Assembly (NCBI RefSeq): GCF_002101585.1
Contig: NZ_LQOT01000012.1
Coordinates: 23,303-87,302, forward strand
Direction of reading: 5' to 3'
DNA from: Mycolicibacter engbaekii
GTDB lineage: Bacteria > Actinomycetota > Actinomycetes > Mycobacteriales > Mycobacteriaceae
Length of the DNA stretch: 64,000 nt
Part shown: in pieces, positions 22,552 to 33,690 of the stretch
Position numbering within the stretch: position 1 is the first letter of the stretch
Layout of the letters: each line of letters begins with the position of its first letter
Made by a program: the position numbers and the translations under genes
The notes under the pieces: generated by a model
Told to the model about the DNA's origin: nothing
Database searches by the model: none
The model's input: only the letters and a program-made list of their open reading frames with translations

Positions 22552-23049
22552 CCGCGACGTCCTTCCTGACTTCTGCGCGCCGGCGATGCTGCGCCGGGCG
22601 TGGAAGAACGTAGCCGTTTCCCGCCCGGCCGGGCGACCCCTGAAGCCCCTCCGACGACAATGTTCAAATTCCGTTCACTTTCCGTCATCCGGCTGGTCAT
22701 CGCGCGCGCAGAATCGCCCATTTCCCTTGGTGCAGCGCGCAATTGAGACGCCCATCACAACCAGGCGCCGATGCGCTCGCGGCACACCGTTCGCCTCTTC
22801 CGACAGCCGCCGCCGCGGCCGCGATCCGGTTGTCGCAGAGCGACAATTGGCGGCACAAAAAATCACGGTGATCGATAAAAGGAATGGCGGCTTTGCCCGC
22901 CGAGGCCGCTTGGGAACTCCGTCACCCTTTGGATTGACCAACGTCGCCCAGTCAGCGCACTGCGAAATTACTTAAGTTACGGTAAATTCCGGGGTCACCA
23001 CTGATCCGGTTCGGTGTTGCCGCCGCGACCACCCCATTGAGAGGCAATT
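22552..23049. promoter_or_regulatory. 498-bp divergent control region of two exported-protein genes
   Basis: This is one of the longest non-coding gaps in the window and is relatively AT-rich from about 22660. It holds the perfect palindrome TTGTCGC-AGA-GCGACAA (22830-22846), the small palindrome ATCAC-G-GTGAT (22862-22872), and TANNNT-like boxes TAAGTT (22973-22978) and TAAATT (22983-22988) ahead of the PGRS gene, whose ATG is preceded by GAGAGG. No convincing ORF was found. Binding by a repressor or a nucleoid protein is plausible. Confidence 0.55.
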
Positions 23050-26034
23050 ATGTCGCGTCGACGCAAGATGGCCCACCGCCGCCGGGGACTCGCCATGGGG
23101 GTGCCGGCGGCCGTGCTGGCCCTGGGGCTGAGCCCGCTGGGGTGGGTACCCACCGCCAACGCCGACTTGGAAGATCTCCTCGACCCGAGTTCCTGGTTCG
23201 ACCCGGCCAACTGGTCGGACTCCAGCAGCTTCGGCGATGTCGGCAGCGCGGTGTTCGACCCGGGCGCCCTGGGCTTTGGGGACCTCACGACGTGGTTCGA
23301 CGGTCTGGGCGCGGCCGACTACAGCTTCGCCGCCTTCAGCCTCGACGACTTCGCCCAGAGCATCTATCTGCAGTTGCACACCGGCATGCAGGACTGGATG
23401 TCCAGCTCGTTCGGGCAACAGCTCGGCGATCTGATCAACCCGCTGTTCGCCTCCGACACGGTGTGCGGACTGATCTGCAACGGCATCGACGGCACCGAGA
23501 TCGACCCCGACGGCGGCACCGGCGGCTGGTTGTTCGGCGACGGCGGCGCGGGATATGACTCCGACATCGTCGGGATGGCCGGCGGCAACGGCGGCGCGGC
23601 CGGCTGGTTCGGCAACGGCGGGGCCGGCGGGTTCGGTGGCGACGGCGCCGACGGCGGCGACGGCGGCACCAGCGGAACGCTGATCGGCTTCGGCGGTGCC
23701 GGTGGCGACGGCGGCGCGGGACTGGCCGGGGCCAACGGCGGCGACGGCGGGGACGGCGGCGACGCGGTCGGGAAGTGGTTCTCCTTCGGCGGCGTCGGTG
23801 GCAACGGCGGCACCGGCGGCGACGCGCTGGACGGCGCAGGCGGGGCCGGCGGCCGCGGCGGCGAGGGGGGCACCGCCGGCCCGAACGGCCCGGTCGCCGA
23901 CGGCTCGAGGCCGGCGATCGGGGCCCGGCTGTTCAAGATCGGCGGCGCCGGGGGCACCGGCGGCGCCGGTGGTAACGGCCTGACCGGCGGCGCCGGGGGC
24001 ACCGGCGGCGACGGCGGTCTGTCCTGGGCGCGATACGGCGGGGTGGTCGGCGGCGCGGGCGGTGCTGGTGGCACCGGCGGCGACGCCGCCGAGGTGGCCG
24101 GCGCGGGCGGCAACGGTGGCACAGGCGGGGGCACCTTCGCACTGTTCGGGGGCACCGGGGCCACCGGAGGTCAGGGTGGGGCCGGGGGCGCCGTCGACGG
24201 CGATGAGGCCACCGCGGGAGCCGGCGGCATCGGCGGGCAGGGCGGCACTACCCTCGCGATCTTCGGCGGCAACGGCGGGGCGGGCGGTAGCGGTGGTGCC
24301 GGCGGAGCCGCCGATGGTGACGGCAGCACGGCAGGCGCGGGCGGCGACGGGGGCTTCGGAGGCATCGGCGGATACCTGTTCGGCGGACAGGGCGGGACCG
24401 GCGGCACCGGCGGGTCCGGCGGCGCGGTCACCGGCGCCGACAGCGTCGCCGGCGCAGGCGGCGACGGGGGTGGCGGCGGACTGGGCGGATTGATCAGCGG
24501 TGGTAACGCCGGCGCCGGCGGCGCCGGCGGAACGGGCGGCGCCAGCACCGGTACCGGCGGCACCGCGGGCGATGGCGGTGCCGGCGGCAGTGCCGGTTCG
24601 CTCGGCAGCGTCTTCGGCTCGCCCGACCAGTTGGGTGCAGCCCTCACCCAACTCTCGGTCCTCTCCGGCAGATCGCCGGAGGAAATCCAAGCCCGGCTCG
24701 ACGAGCTCACCGGACTGCCCGGTCTGGCTGGAAATCCGCTGACCGCACTGACCTCGGCTTTCGGGGGCAACGGCGCGGACGGCGGTGCCGGTGGAACCGG
24801 CGGCACCGCCAGCGGCGCCGGCGGGCACGCCGGTGCCGGCGGAAATGGCGGCGACGGCAGCGGCGGCAGCCTGCTGGGCAATTCAGGCATGCCGGGAAGT
24901 GGTGGCGCCGGAGGCAGCGGTGGCGACGCCAGCGGCACCGACGCCCTCGCCGGCAACGGCGGAAACGGCGGAAACGGCGCATCGGCCGGCCTGTTCTCCG
25001 GCGACGGAGGCAACGGCGGAAACGGCGGGACAGGCGGAAACGGCACCGGCGGTGCGTCCGCCGGGTACGGCGGCGCGGGAGGCGCCGGCGGCGCGGGTTC
25101 TGCCTTCAACGGTAGCGGCGGCGACGGCGGAGCAGGCGGAGCTGGAGGCAGCAGCAACGGCGGAATTGCCGGCCAGGGCGGTACCGGTGGCACCGGCGCC
25201 GCCGGCATCGGTGGCTTCTTCGACGGACTCGGCAATATCGCCAACGGCGGCACCCCACCGCCGCTCGGCACGGGTGGTGGCGGCGGTGGCGGCGGTGGCG
25301 GTGCGGGAGACGCCGGCACCGGCGGCAACGGTGGTGCCGGCGGCGCGGGTGTCGCGTCCGCCGGCGGCCAGGGCGGCACCGGCGGCGCCGGAATCGACGG
25401 CGGGACCGGAGGCACCGGCGGCGCCGGAGCCAAGGGCGGCCTCCTGCCTGCCATCGGCGGCAGCATCGCCGGCGGCACCGGCGGCAACGGGGGTGCCGGA
25501 ATCGGTAGCAGCAGCACCGGCGGCAACGGCGGCACCGGCGGCGTGAGCACCACCGCGCAGGGCGGCGCCGGCGGCAACGGCGGCACTGGTCTGGACGGCG
25601 GCACCGGCGGCGCCGGCGGGACCGGCGGCGACGCCGGCCTCAACGGCCGGAACCACACCACGCCGGGCGACGACTCGACCGACTCCGCCACCCAACCCGG
25701 AGGGGCCGGCGGCGCCGGCGGCAGGGGCGGCGACGGCGGCGCCGGCACTGCGGCGGCCAACGGCGGCGACGGGGGTGCCGGCGGCAACGGCGGTAACGGC
25801 GCGGACGCCACCGAGACCGGCCCCGGCGGGGCCGGCGGCGCGGGCGGCGCCGGGGGCGCCGGCGGCCAGATCGGCCCGAACGGCGACGGCAGCGGCGGGG
25901 CCGGCGGCAACGGCGCCGACGGCGAGCCCGAGGGTGTGACCGGCGCGGCCGGCGGCACCGGCAGTGCCGGCGGGGCCGACGGAACCCCGGGCGCGCCCGG
26001 GACACCCAGCGCAGGCTCCGACGGTCAAAGCTGA
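23050..26034 (+). CDS. PGRS-domain protein with a signal peptide instead of a PE domain
   Basis: This 994-residue protein has an Arg-rich start, a hydrophobic core and a likely cut after ANA (residue 38). A 115-residue acidic domain follows ([13 protein letters not shown]..., with Cys139 and Cys143). From about residue 155 to the end it is a PGRS domain of Gly-Gly-X repeats (GGxGG, GNGGxGG), broken near 516-573 by a non-repetitive segment. No PE domain or YxxxD/E ESX signal is visible, so export is probably by Sec, or by Tat given RRGLAM. PE_PGRS proteins are surface-exposed; this one may be too. It is divergent from the related exported protein at 22042-22551. Function unknown. Confidence 0.9.
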   Translation: MSRRRKMAHRRRGLAMGVPAAVLALGLSPLGWVPTANADLEDLLDPSSWFDPANWSDSSSFGDVGSAVFDPGALGFGDLTTWFDGLGAADYSFAAFSLDDFAQSIYLQLHTGMQDWMSSSFGQQLGDLINPLFASDTVCGLICNGIDGTEIDPDGGTGGWLFGDGGAGYDSDIVGMAGGNGGAAGWFGNGGAGGFGGDGADGGDGGTSGTLIGFGGAGGDGGAGLAGANGGDGGDGGDAVGKWFSFGGVGGNGGTGGDALDGAGGAGGRGGEGGTAGPNGPVADGSRPAIGARLFKIGGAGGTGGAGGNGLTGGAGGTGGDGGLSWARYGGVVGGAGGAGGTGGDAAEVAGAGGNGGTGGGTFALFGGTGATGGQGGAGGAVDGDEATAGAGGIGGQGGTTLAIFGGNGGAGGSGGAGGAADGDGSTAGAGGDGGFGGIGGYLFGGQGGTGGTGGSGGAVTGADSVAGAGGDGGGGGLGGLISGGNAGAGGAGGTGGASTGTGGTAGDGGAGGSAGSLGSVFGSPDQLGAALTQLSVLSGRSPEEIQARLDELTGLPGLAGNPLTALTSAFGGNGADGGAGGTGGTASGAGGHAGAGGNGGDGSGGSLLGNSGMPGSGGAGGSGGDASGTDALAGNGGNGGNGASAGLFSGDGGNGGNGGTGGNGTGGASAGYGGAGGAGGAGSAFNGSGGDGGAGGAGGSSNGGIAGQGGTGGTGAAGIGGFFDGLGNIANGGTPPPLGTGGGGGGGGGGAGDAGTGGNGGAGGAGVASAGGQGGTGGAGIDGGTGGTGGAGAKGGLLPAIGGSIAGGTGGNGGAGIGSSSTGGNGGTGGVSTTAQGGAGGNGGTGLDGGTGGAGGTGGDAGLNGRNHTTPGDDSTDSATQPGGAGGAGGRGGDGGAGTAAANGGDGGAGGNGGNGADATETGPGGAGGAGGAGGAGGQIGPNGDGSGGAGGNGADGEPEGVTGAAGGTGSAGGADGTPGAPGTPSAGSDGQS

Positions 26035-26072
26035 CCTGATCCACGCCGCCGGACAGGTGGCAGGATGAACGG

Positions 26073-27257
26073 ATGGCAACCGGCAGCGTCGCGCCTTTCG
26101 ATCCGATCGATCCGCTGAGCCTGGACACCCTGCTCTCCGACGACGAGATCGCGCTGCGCGACACCGTCGCCAAGTTCTGCGCCGAGCACGTTTTGCCGCA
26201 CGTGGGCGACTGGTTCGAGATCGGCGACCTGCCGGCCCGCGAACTGGCCCGGGAGTTCGGCAAGCTCGGGCTGCTGGGCATGCACCTGCACGGTTACGGC
26301 TGCGGCGGGTCATCGGCGGTGCACTACGGCCTGGCCTGCGTGGAGCTGGAGGCCGCCGACTCCGGCCTGCGCTCGCTGGTGAGCGTGCAGGGCTCCCTGG
26401 CGATGTACTCGATCTACAACAACGGCTCCGAAGAACAGAAGCAACAGTGGTTGCCGGGCATGGCGGCCGGTGAGCTGATCGGCTGCTTCGGGCTGACCGA
26501 GCCCGACGTCGGCTCCGATCCGGCGGCCATGACCACCCGGGCCAGACGCGACGGGTCCGACTGGATCCTCAACGGCCGCAAGATGTGGATCACCAACGGC
26601 TCGATCGCCGATGTGGCGGTGGTGTGGGCGGCCACCGACGAGGGCATCCGCGGCTTCATCGTGCCCACCGACTCCCCCGGCTTCACCGCCAACACCATCC
26701 ACCACAAGCTGTCGCTGCGCGCGTCGATCACCAGCGAGCTGGTGCTCGACGACGTGCGCCTGCCGGCGGAGGCGTTGCTGCCCGGGGCGCGTGGCGTCAA
26801 GGGCGCGCTGGCCAGCCTGTCGGAGGCGCGTTACGGGATCATCTGGGGGGCGATGGGCGCGGCGCGCTCGGCCTGGCAGGCGGCCCGCGACTACGCCACC
26901 CAGCGCACCCAGTTCGGCAAGCCGATCGCCGGCTTCCAGCTCACCCAGGCCAAACTCGTCGACATGGCCCTTGAGCTGCATAAGGGGCAACTGCTGTCCC
27001 TGCACCTGGGCCGGCTCAAGGACAGCGCCGGGCTACGGCCCGAGCAGGTCAGCTTCGGCAAGCTCAACAACACGCGGACCGCGCTGGAGATCTGCCGGAC
27101 CGCGCGGACCATTCTGGGCGGCAACGGGATATCGCTGGAATATCCGGTGATTCGGCACATGGTCAACCTGGAGTCGGTGCTGACCTATGAGGGCACTCCG
27201 GAGATGCATCAGCTGGTCCTGGGCCAGGCGTTCACCGGCCTTTCCGCTTTCCGCTGA
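26073..27257 (+). CDS. fadE7: acyl-CoA dehydrogenase FadE7 (glutaryl-CoA dehydrogenase-like)
   Basis: This 394-residue FAD enzyme matches M. tuberculosis FadE7 (Rv0400c). Family segments include GCFGLTEPDVGSDP, WILNGRKMWITNG, RTQFGKPIAGFQ and TILGGNGIS. The catalytic Glu lies in LTYEGTPEMHQL, the position used by short-chain and glutaryl-CoA dehydrogenases, so it may oxidise glutaryl- or short acyl-CoA, with possible decarboxylation. It begins 38 bp after the PGRS gene on the same strand, but that gene's length and composition make co-transcription doubtful. Confidence 0.92.
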   Translation: MATGSVAPFDPIDPLSLDTLLSDDEIALRDTVAKFCAEHVLPHVGDWFEIGDLPARELAREFGKLGLLGMHLHGYGCGGSSAVHYGLACVELEAADSGLRSLVSVQGSLAMYSIYNNGSEEQKQQWLPGMAAGELIGCFGLTEPDVGSDPAAMTTRARRDGSDWILNGRKMWITNGSIADVAVVWAATDEGIRGFIVPTDSPGFTANTIHHKLSLRASITSELVLDDVRLPAEALLPGARGVKGALASLSEARYGIIWGAMGAARSAWQAARDYATQRTQFGKPIAGFQLTQAKLVDMALELHKGQLLSLHLGRLKDSAGLRPEQVSFGKLNNTRTALEICRTARTILGGNGISLEYPVIRHMVNLESVLTYEGTPEMHQLVLGQAFTGLSAFR

Positions 27258-27297
27258 CCCGGCGGTCCCCCATACCATCCCCTACCGTCGACAACCG

Positions 27298-27317
27298 AAC
27301 TTGACACGTGTTAAGTT
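27298..27317 (+). promoter_or_regulatory. 20-bp palindromic operator over a leaderless promoter
   Basis: AACTTGACACGTGTTAAGTT is an almost perfect palindrome (ACACGTGT core, one mismatched pair). Its right end includes TAAGTT (27312-27317), a TANNNT -10 box ending 7 bases before the GTG start of the SDR gene. A repressor bound here would block a leaderless promoter. The shape suits a TetR-family regulator; which one is unknown. Confidence 0.65.
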
Positions 27318-27324
27318 TGTCGCC

Positions 27325-28179
27325 GTGGACAACATTCGCGGTAAGACCATTGCTATCACCGGTGCCGCCCGGGGTATCGGGCTGGCCACTGCCACGGCCC
27401 TGCTCGCCAGGGGCGCTCGCGTCGTCATCGGCGACCGCGACGTCGCGGTCCTCGAGCACGCCGTCAAGCGACTCAGTGCCAGCGGCCAGGTCAGCGGTCA
27501 CCCGCTCGACGTGACCGACCGCGAATCCTTCTCGACCTTCCTGGACAAGGCCCGCGCCGACGGCGACGGCCACATCGACGTGCTGATCAACAATGCCGGC
27601 GTCATGCCGGTGGGCCCGTTCCTGGAGCAGTCCCCGGAGTCCATCCGCTCGGCGACCGAAGTCAACTTCTACGGCGTGCTCAATGGTTGCCAGCTGGTAC
27701 TGCCGGAAATGGTCAAGCGGCGCAGCGGCCACATCATCAACATCGCCTCGCTGGCCGGCATCATCGCGGTGCCCGGCCAGGTGCTCTACGCCGGAACCAA
27801 GTTCGCGGTGGTGGGACTCAGCACCGCGATGTCGGATGAGTTCGCCCCGCAGGGCGTCCAGGTCTCCGCCGTGCTGCCGACCTTCACCAACACCGAATTG
27901 ATTTCGGGTACCGCGCCCTCCGGCGCCCAGAAGCCGGTAGAGCCCGAGGACATCGCCGCCGGGGTCGTCAAGGTGCTCGACAAGCCCCGGACCCTGCTCT
28001 CGGTGCCCGGCTTCGGGCGTCGCGTCTCGATCCTGGCCAGTCTGCTGCCGGACCGGGGCCGTCGCTGGCTGAACAAGAAGACGCACAACGACACCGTGTT
28101 CCTGCAGTTCGACACCGCGGCCCGCAAGGCCTACGAGGATCGCGCGCAGCACGCCACCGGCGTCGTCGAAGGCGACTGA
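27325..28179 (+). CDS. short-chain dehydrogenase/reductase
   Basis: This 284-residue NAD(P)-dependent oxidoreductase has cofactor motif TGAARGIGLA (residues 12-21), NNAGVMP, the catalytic Ser in IASLAG, and YxxxK as YAGTKFA. The extended basic C-terminus is typical of mycobacterial SDRs acting on hydrophobic substrates; the actual substrate is unknown. The start is GTG at 27325 (MDNIRGKT), just after a -10 box and palindromic operator, which supports a leaderless, repressor-controlled transcript separate from fadE7. Confidence 0.9.
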   Translation: MDNIRGKTIAITGAARGIGLATATALLARGARVVIGDRDVAVLEHAVKRLSASGQVSGHPLDVTDRESFSTFLDKARADGDGHIDVLINNAGVMPVGPFLEQSPESIRSATEVNFYGVLNGCQLVLPEMVKRRSGHIINIASLAGIIAVPGQVLYAGTKFAVVGLSTAMSDEFAPQGVQVSAVLPTFTNTELISGTAPSGAQKPVEPEDIAAGVVKVLDKPRTLLSVPGFGRRVSILASLLPDRGRRWLNKKTHNDTVFLQFDTAARKAYEDRAQHATGVVEGD

Positions 28180-28185
28180 GCAGCC

Positions 28186-29415
28186 CTATCCCAGCGCCTG
28201 ATCGAGGTCGGCGATCAGGTCGTCGGTGCCTTCCAGGCCCACCGAGATCCGCACCACCCCGTCGCCGAGTCCGATCGCGGCACGCCCCTGCGGGCCCATG
28301 GCCCGGTGGGTGGTGGTTGCCGGGTGGGTGATCAAGGACTTCACGTCGCCCAGGTTGTTGGAGATGTCGATCAGCTTCAGCTTGTCCAGCAACTCGAAGG
28401 CCCGCGCCTTGGCGGCACGCTCGGGGCTGTCGAGCTCGAAAGTGATGACGGTGCCGCCGCCCGACATCTGTTTGCGCGCCAGATCGTACTGCGGGTGCGA
28501 TGCCAAAAACGGGTAGCGCACCCAGCGCACGGCCGGATGCTGCTCCAGGAACTGCGCGATCTTCAACGCCGCGGAGTTCGCATAGTCGACCCGAACAGCC
28601 AGCGTTTCAAGGCCTTTCAACAGGACCCAGGCGTTGAAGGCGCTCAGCGCCGGTCCGGTGTGACGCATCAGGGTCTGCACGGGGCCGTCGATGTAGTCCT
28701 GGTCTCCCAGGATCGCCCCACCCAGGACCCGGCCCTGCCCGTCGAGGTGTTTGGTGCCCGAATACACCACGACGTCCACTCCCAGCGGGATCCCCTGCTG
28801 CAGTAGCGGCGTGGCGAACACGTTGTCCAGCACCACTTTCGCGCCGGCGGCATGCGCCAGCTCGGTGACCGCGGCGATGTCCACCAGCGACTGCATCGGG
28901 TTGGACGGCGTCTCGAAGAACACCGCATCGGTGGGCACCGACAACGCCTGCTCCCACTGCGCCAGGTCCTCGCCGTCGACGAACACCGTCTCGACCCCCC
29001 AGCGGGGCAGAATCTCGTTGCAGACCACAAAGCAGGACCCGAACAGGCTGCGCGCGGCCACCAGCCGATCGCCGGCCTTCAGCAGCGCGCCCAGCGCCAC
29101 GAACACCGCCGCCATGCCGCTGGCGGTGGCGAAGGCCGCCGGAGCCCCTTCGATCAGCCGCAGCCGCTCCTCGAACATCGACACCGTGGGGTTGCCGTAG
29201 CGGGAGTAGACGAAGCGGTCCACTTCGCCGGTGAACGCCTGCTCGGCAGCGGCCGCGGACTCATAGACATACCCCGAGGTGAGGAACAGTCCCTCGGCGG
29301 TCTCCTCGAACTGCGTGCGCAGCAGGCCGCCGCGCACGCCGATGGTGGCCGCACTGACACCCTCGGGAAGCGGTTTGGGCCGCCGGACCGAGCGGGCGGG
29401 GCCGGGCTCGCTCAT
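28186..29415 (-). CDS. metZ: O-succinylhomoserine sulfhydrylase MetZ
   Basis: This 409-residue PLP enzyme of the Cys/Met metabolism family makes homocysteine from O-succinylhomoserine and sulfide. The PLP Lys lies in YSGTKHLDGQGRVLGG; other family segments are YSRYGNPTVSMFE, ATASGMAAVF and ETPSNPMQ. It corresponds to M. tuberculosis Rv0391. Its ATG overlaps the stop of the rhodanese gene (ATGA, 29412-29415), so sulfur transfer and methionine synthesis genes are coupled, as in M. tuberculosis. Confidence 0.95.
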   Translation of the reverse strand: MSEPGPARSVRRPKPLPEGVSAATIGVRGGLLRTQFEETAEGLFLTSGYVYESAAAAEQAFTGEVDRFVYSRYGNPTVSMFEERLRLIEGAPAAFATASGMAAVFVALGALLKAGDRLVAARSLFGSCFVVCNEILPRWGVETVFVDGEDLAQWEQALSVPTDAVFFETPSNPMQSLVDIAAVTELAHAAGAKVVLDNVFATPLLQQGIPLGVDVVVYSGTKHLDGQGRVLGGAILGDQDYIDGPVQTLMRHTGPALSAFNAWVLLKGLETLAVRVDYANSAALKIAQFLEQHPAVRWVRYPFLASHPQYDLARKQMSGGGTVITFELDSPERAAKARAFELLDKLKLIDISNNLGDVKSLITHPATTTHRAMGPQGRAAIGLGDGVVRISVGLEGTDDLIADLDQALG

Positions 29416-29816
29416 GACTGCGTCCAGGGCAGCCCGACCGCCCGCCAGCCGGTTCCGCCCCGGTGAGCCCGCTCGTCGAGATGGCCTTCGAAACCGTCGA
29501 GCACGTTGTAGGACGGGGTCAGCCCCAGTGCCGTACCCGTCTCAGCGGCCCCGATGGAGCGGTTGCCGGAGCGACACAGGAAGATCGCGGGCCCGCCGGC
29601 GACCCGGGCCGCCAGTTGGCGGGAGAAGTCGCGGTTGGGCGTGCCGTCGGAGTGGACCCACTCGATACAGAGCACCTCGCGGCCCAGCGTGGACAGGTCG
29701 GGCAGGCCCACGAAGCGCCATTCGGCGTCGGTCCGCACGTCGATGAGCGTCGCCGCCGGGTCGTCGCGCAGTATCTCCCAGGCCTGCTCGGGCGTGATAT
29801 CTCCTGCGTAGCTCAC
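29412..29816 (-). CDS. rhodanese-domain protein (Rv0390-like)
   Basis: This 134-residue single rhodanese domain has IDVRTDAEWRFVG (CH2A-like motif) and the active-site loop FLCRSGNRS, whose Cys carries persulfide. It follows Rv0390 closely. The start is GTG at 29816 (MSYAGDITP), fixed by homology. It sits between purT and metZ on the minus strand and overlaps metZ by 4 bases, suggesting that it handles sulfane sulfur for the sulfhydrylase (inference). Confidence 0.92.
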   Translation of the reverse strand: MSYAGDITPEQAWEILRDDPAATLIDVRTDAEWRFVGLPDLSTLGREVLCIEWVHSDGTPNRDFSRQLAARVAGGPAIFLCRSGNRSIGAAETGTALGLTPSYNVLDGFEGHLDERAHRGGTGWRAVGLPWTQS

Positions 29817-29859
29817 CTGCGGAAGTGTCGCATCTGGGGCGGTTTCCCGCCACGGGGGG

Positions 29860-31140
29860 TCAGGGCCAGAGCGTGCCCAGCACGGTCGCCACCCGCGCCG
29901 CGCGGTCGCGCGCGACCGCGATGTCTGGCCCGGTGGCAAGCGCCAAGCCCAGCCGGCGGCGGGGGTGGCCTTCATGGTGACCGAACACCACCACGTCACT
30001 TTCGGTCACGCTGAGTGCATCGGCGACCACCGACGCGCTGTCCGAAGTGGTGACGGCCCCGGTGCCGGCGCCGCGGCGAGAGTAGATCAGCCGGGCGGCG
30101 CCGGGCGAGACCATGATGGTGTCGGTCACCATGCCCAAGATCCCACGCGCCTGCAGCTCGAAACCGGAGAGCCGCTGGGTGCGCAACGTCAGCAGGGCGG
30201 CGTCGTAGGGGCGCACCGTGACCCCGCCGAAGTACACCTCGTCGCCGTGTACCAGCAGTTCCACCCCGAACAGGCCGCGGCCGCCCAGCGCCCGGGCGAC
30301 CCGCGCGGTGATCGACTTGGCCGCATCCAGGGCCACGGAGCTCATCGGGTGCGGCTGCCAGAACTCCACCGTCAGCTGCCCGTTCGGCTCCTCGATGCTG
30401 CGATGACCGATCGGTGCGCAGAAGTCCAGGGCGGGTCCGTCGTGGCCGTCGCGGAGCACCGCCAGCAGCATGACCTCGCTGTCGACCTCCACCGCCGTCT
30501 CGGCCAACACCCGCGGCGGTACGTCCGGGGCGCAGGCCGCCACGGCACGCTGCCAGGCCGGCTCGATATCGCTGTCGCGCACCATCACCGAGCGGCCCTC
30601 CCCGAGCGCCCCGCCCACCGGTTTGACCGACATGGGATAGCCGGCCTGCCCGGCCACCGCCCGCAGTTCCTCAACCGATCCGACAAACCAGAAGGGCGGT
30701 GTGGGCAGTCCCAGTTCCTCGGAGGCCAGCCGCCGCATCCACTCGGGGTCCGCGGCCAGCCGGGCCCCGCGGATGCCCGGCACCAGCTGGGTGAAGCCGG
30801 TGTCGACGGCGGCGGTCAGCGCATCGGTGGCCCCCACCTCGGAGCCCGCCACCACATATTTCGGCTGCAGCCACCGGATGGCCGCCGCCAGTTCGTCGTT
30901 GTCGCCCAGGTCGACCACCACCGTGCGATCGACAACCCCGTGCAGCGGGGCATCGGCGTAGCGGTCGACGGCGATCACCTCGGCACCCAGGCGCTGCAGC
31001 GCCCGCACCAGTTCACGGCTGAGATCACCGGACCCGAGCAACGCCACCCTGGTGCGGCTGGGACCGTCCGCGGCCAGCCGCTCAGTCACGATCTCGCCCG
31101 CCTCGCTCGTCACCGCCACCCCTCCCCGGCAATGTTGCAT
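29860..31140 (-). CDS. purT: formate-dependent GAR transformylase PurT
   Basis: This 426-residue ATP-grasp enzyme makes formyl-GAR from GAR, formate and ATP in purine synthesis. Visible are the N-terminal LLGSGDLSRE phosphate loop, VAGSEVGATD, the ATP-grasp Lys in PMSVKPVGGALGEGR and the FGVELLVHGDEVYFGGVTVRPYD metal-binding region. It corresponds to Rv0389. The ATG at 31140 is one option; GTG at 31113 is better spaced from GGGGAGGGG and would shorten the protein by 9 residues. The rhodanese gene follows after 43 bp. Confidence 0.92.
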   Translation of the reverse strand: MQHCRGGVAVTSEAGEIVTERLAADGPSRTRVALLGSGDLSRELVRALQRLGAEVIAVDRYADAPLHGVVDRTVVVDLGDNDELAAAIRWLQPKYVVAGSEVGATDALTAAVDTGFTQLVPGIRGARLAADPEWMRRLASEELGLPTPPFWFVGSVEELRAVAGQAGYPMSVKPVGGALGEGRSVMVRDSDIEPAWQRAVAACAPDVPPRVLAETAVEVDSEVMLLAVLRDGHDGPALDFCAPIGHRSIEEPNGQLTVEFWQPHPMSSVALDAAKSITARVARALGGRGLFGVELLVHGDEVYFGGVTVRPYDAALLTLRTQRLSGFELQARGILGMVTDTIMVSPGAARLIYSRRGAGTGAVTTSDSASVVADALSVTESDVVVFGHHEGHPRRRLGLALATGPDIAVARDRAARVATVLGTLWP

Positions 31141-31263
31141 GCCGCTCCAGGATAGGGGGAACGCCGACGGTGCTGCAGCGCCGGCGAACCTGCCTGGAAC
31201 GGACCGGTTGTTTGCTGCGCGCAGGGGTTCCGGGCCTTATCGCCCGGGCCTAGAGTCGGTTCC

Positions 31264-31629
31264 ATGAGTGTGCTGACGTCACCGAAGACCTACACGGGCC
31301 TGGCCGCCCTGCAAGCCGCCGACGCGGCGCTGTGCGCCATCCCGGCACCGTTCATCACCACAGCACTCGACACCGTCGGATGCCCGCAGGAGATCAGGCC
31401 GATCCTGCCGGTCGTCAAGGCCGCTGCGGCGGTCGGGCTGCTGTCGGTGCACCGGTTTCCGCGGCTGGCACGGCTGACCACCGCCGCGTTGACGCTGTAC
31501 TTCGTCCTTGCCGTCGGCGCGCATATCCGGGTCCGCGACAGCATCGCCAACACCGTGCCGGCGGCGTCGCTGCTGACGCTGTTCGCGGCGATGACGCTCA
31601 GCGGTCCGCAACGCAGCGCCCGGCGCTAG
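31264..31629 (+). CDS. DoxX-like small membrane protein
   Basis: This 121-residue protein has about four hydrophobic segments and the compact layout of DoxX-like membrane proteins (GLAALQAADAALCAIP..., VVKAAAAVGLLS, FVLAVGAHIRVRD). The role is unknown; relatives are linked to thiosulfate or redox functions, but nothing here proves that. It is divergent from purT across 123 bp and converges on a thioesterase-like gene. ATG start at 31264. Confidence 0.8.
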   Translation: MSVLTSPKTYTGLAALQAADAALCAIPAPFITTALDTVGCPQEIRPILPVVKAAAAVGLLSVHRFPRLARLTTAALTLYFVLAVGAHIRVRDSIANTVPAASLLTLFAAMTLSGPQRSARR

Positions 31630-31648
31630 AGCCGAGCGCGCCGCAGCA

Positions 31649-33606
<1,958 letters not shown>

Positions 33607-33690
33607 TTACTGTGGTCCAGCCGGGGACTGAGCCTATCTGAAGCGATTCACGAGGAGCGTGTTGAACGCCACTAACGGCACGGAGCGCCT

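Noticed and set aside
23500..26000. CRISPR-like or minisatellite array
   Set aside because: The repetition is codon-periodic coding sequence for Gly-Gly-X repeats, not unit-spacer structure.
24171..26313. Long minus-strand open frames opposite the PGRS gene (Pro-rich and Ala/Gly-rich readings of about 480-600 codons)
   Set aside because: They are complements of the GC-rich glycine repeats; long open antisense frames are expected from that composition, and they lack plausible starts or domains.
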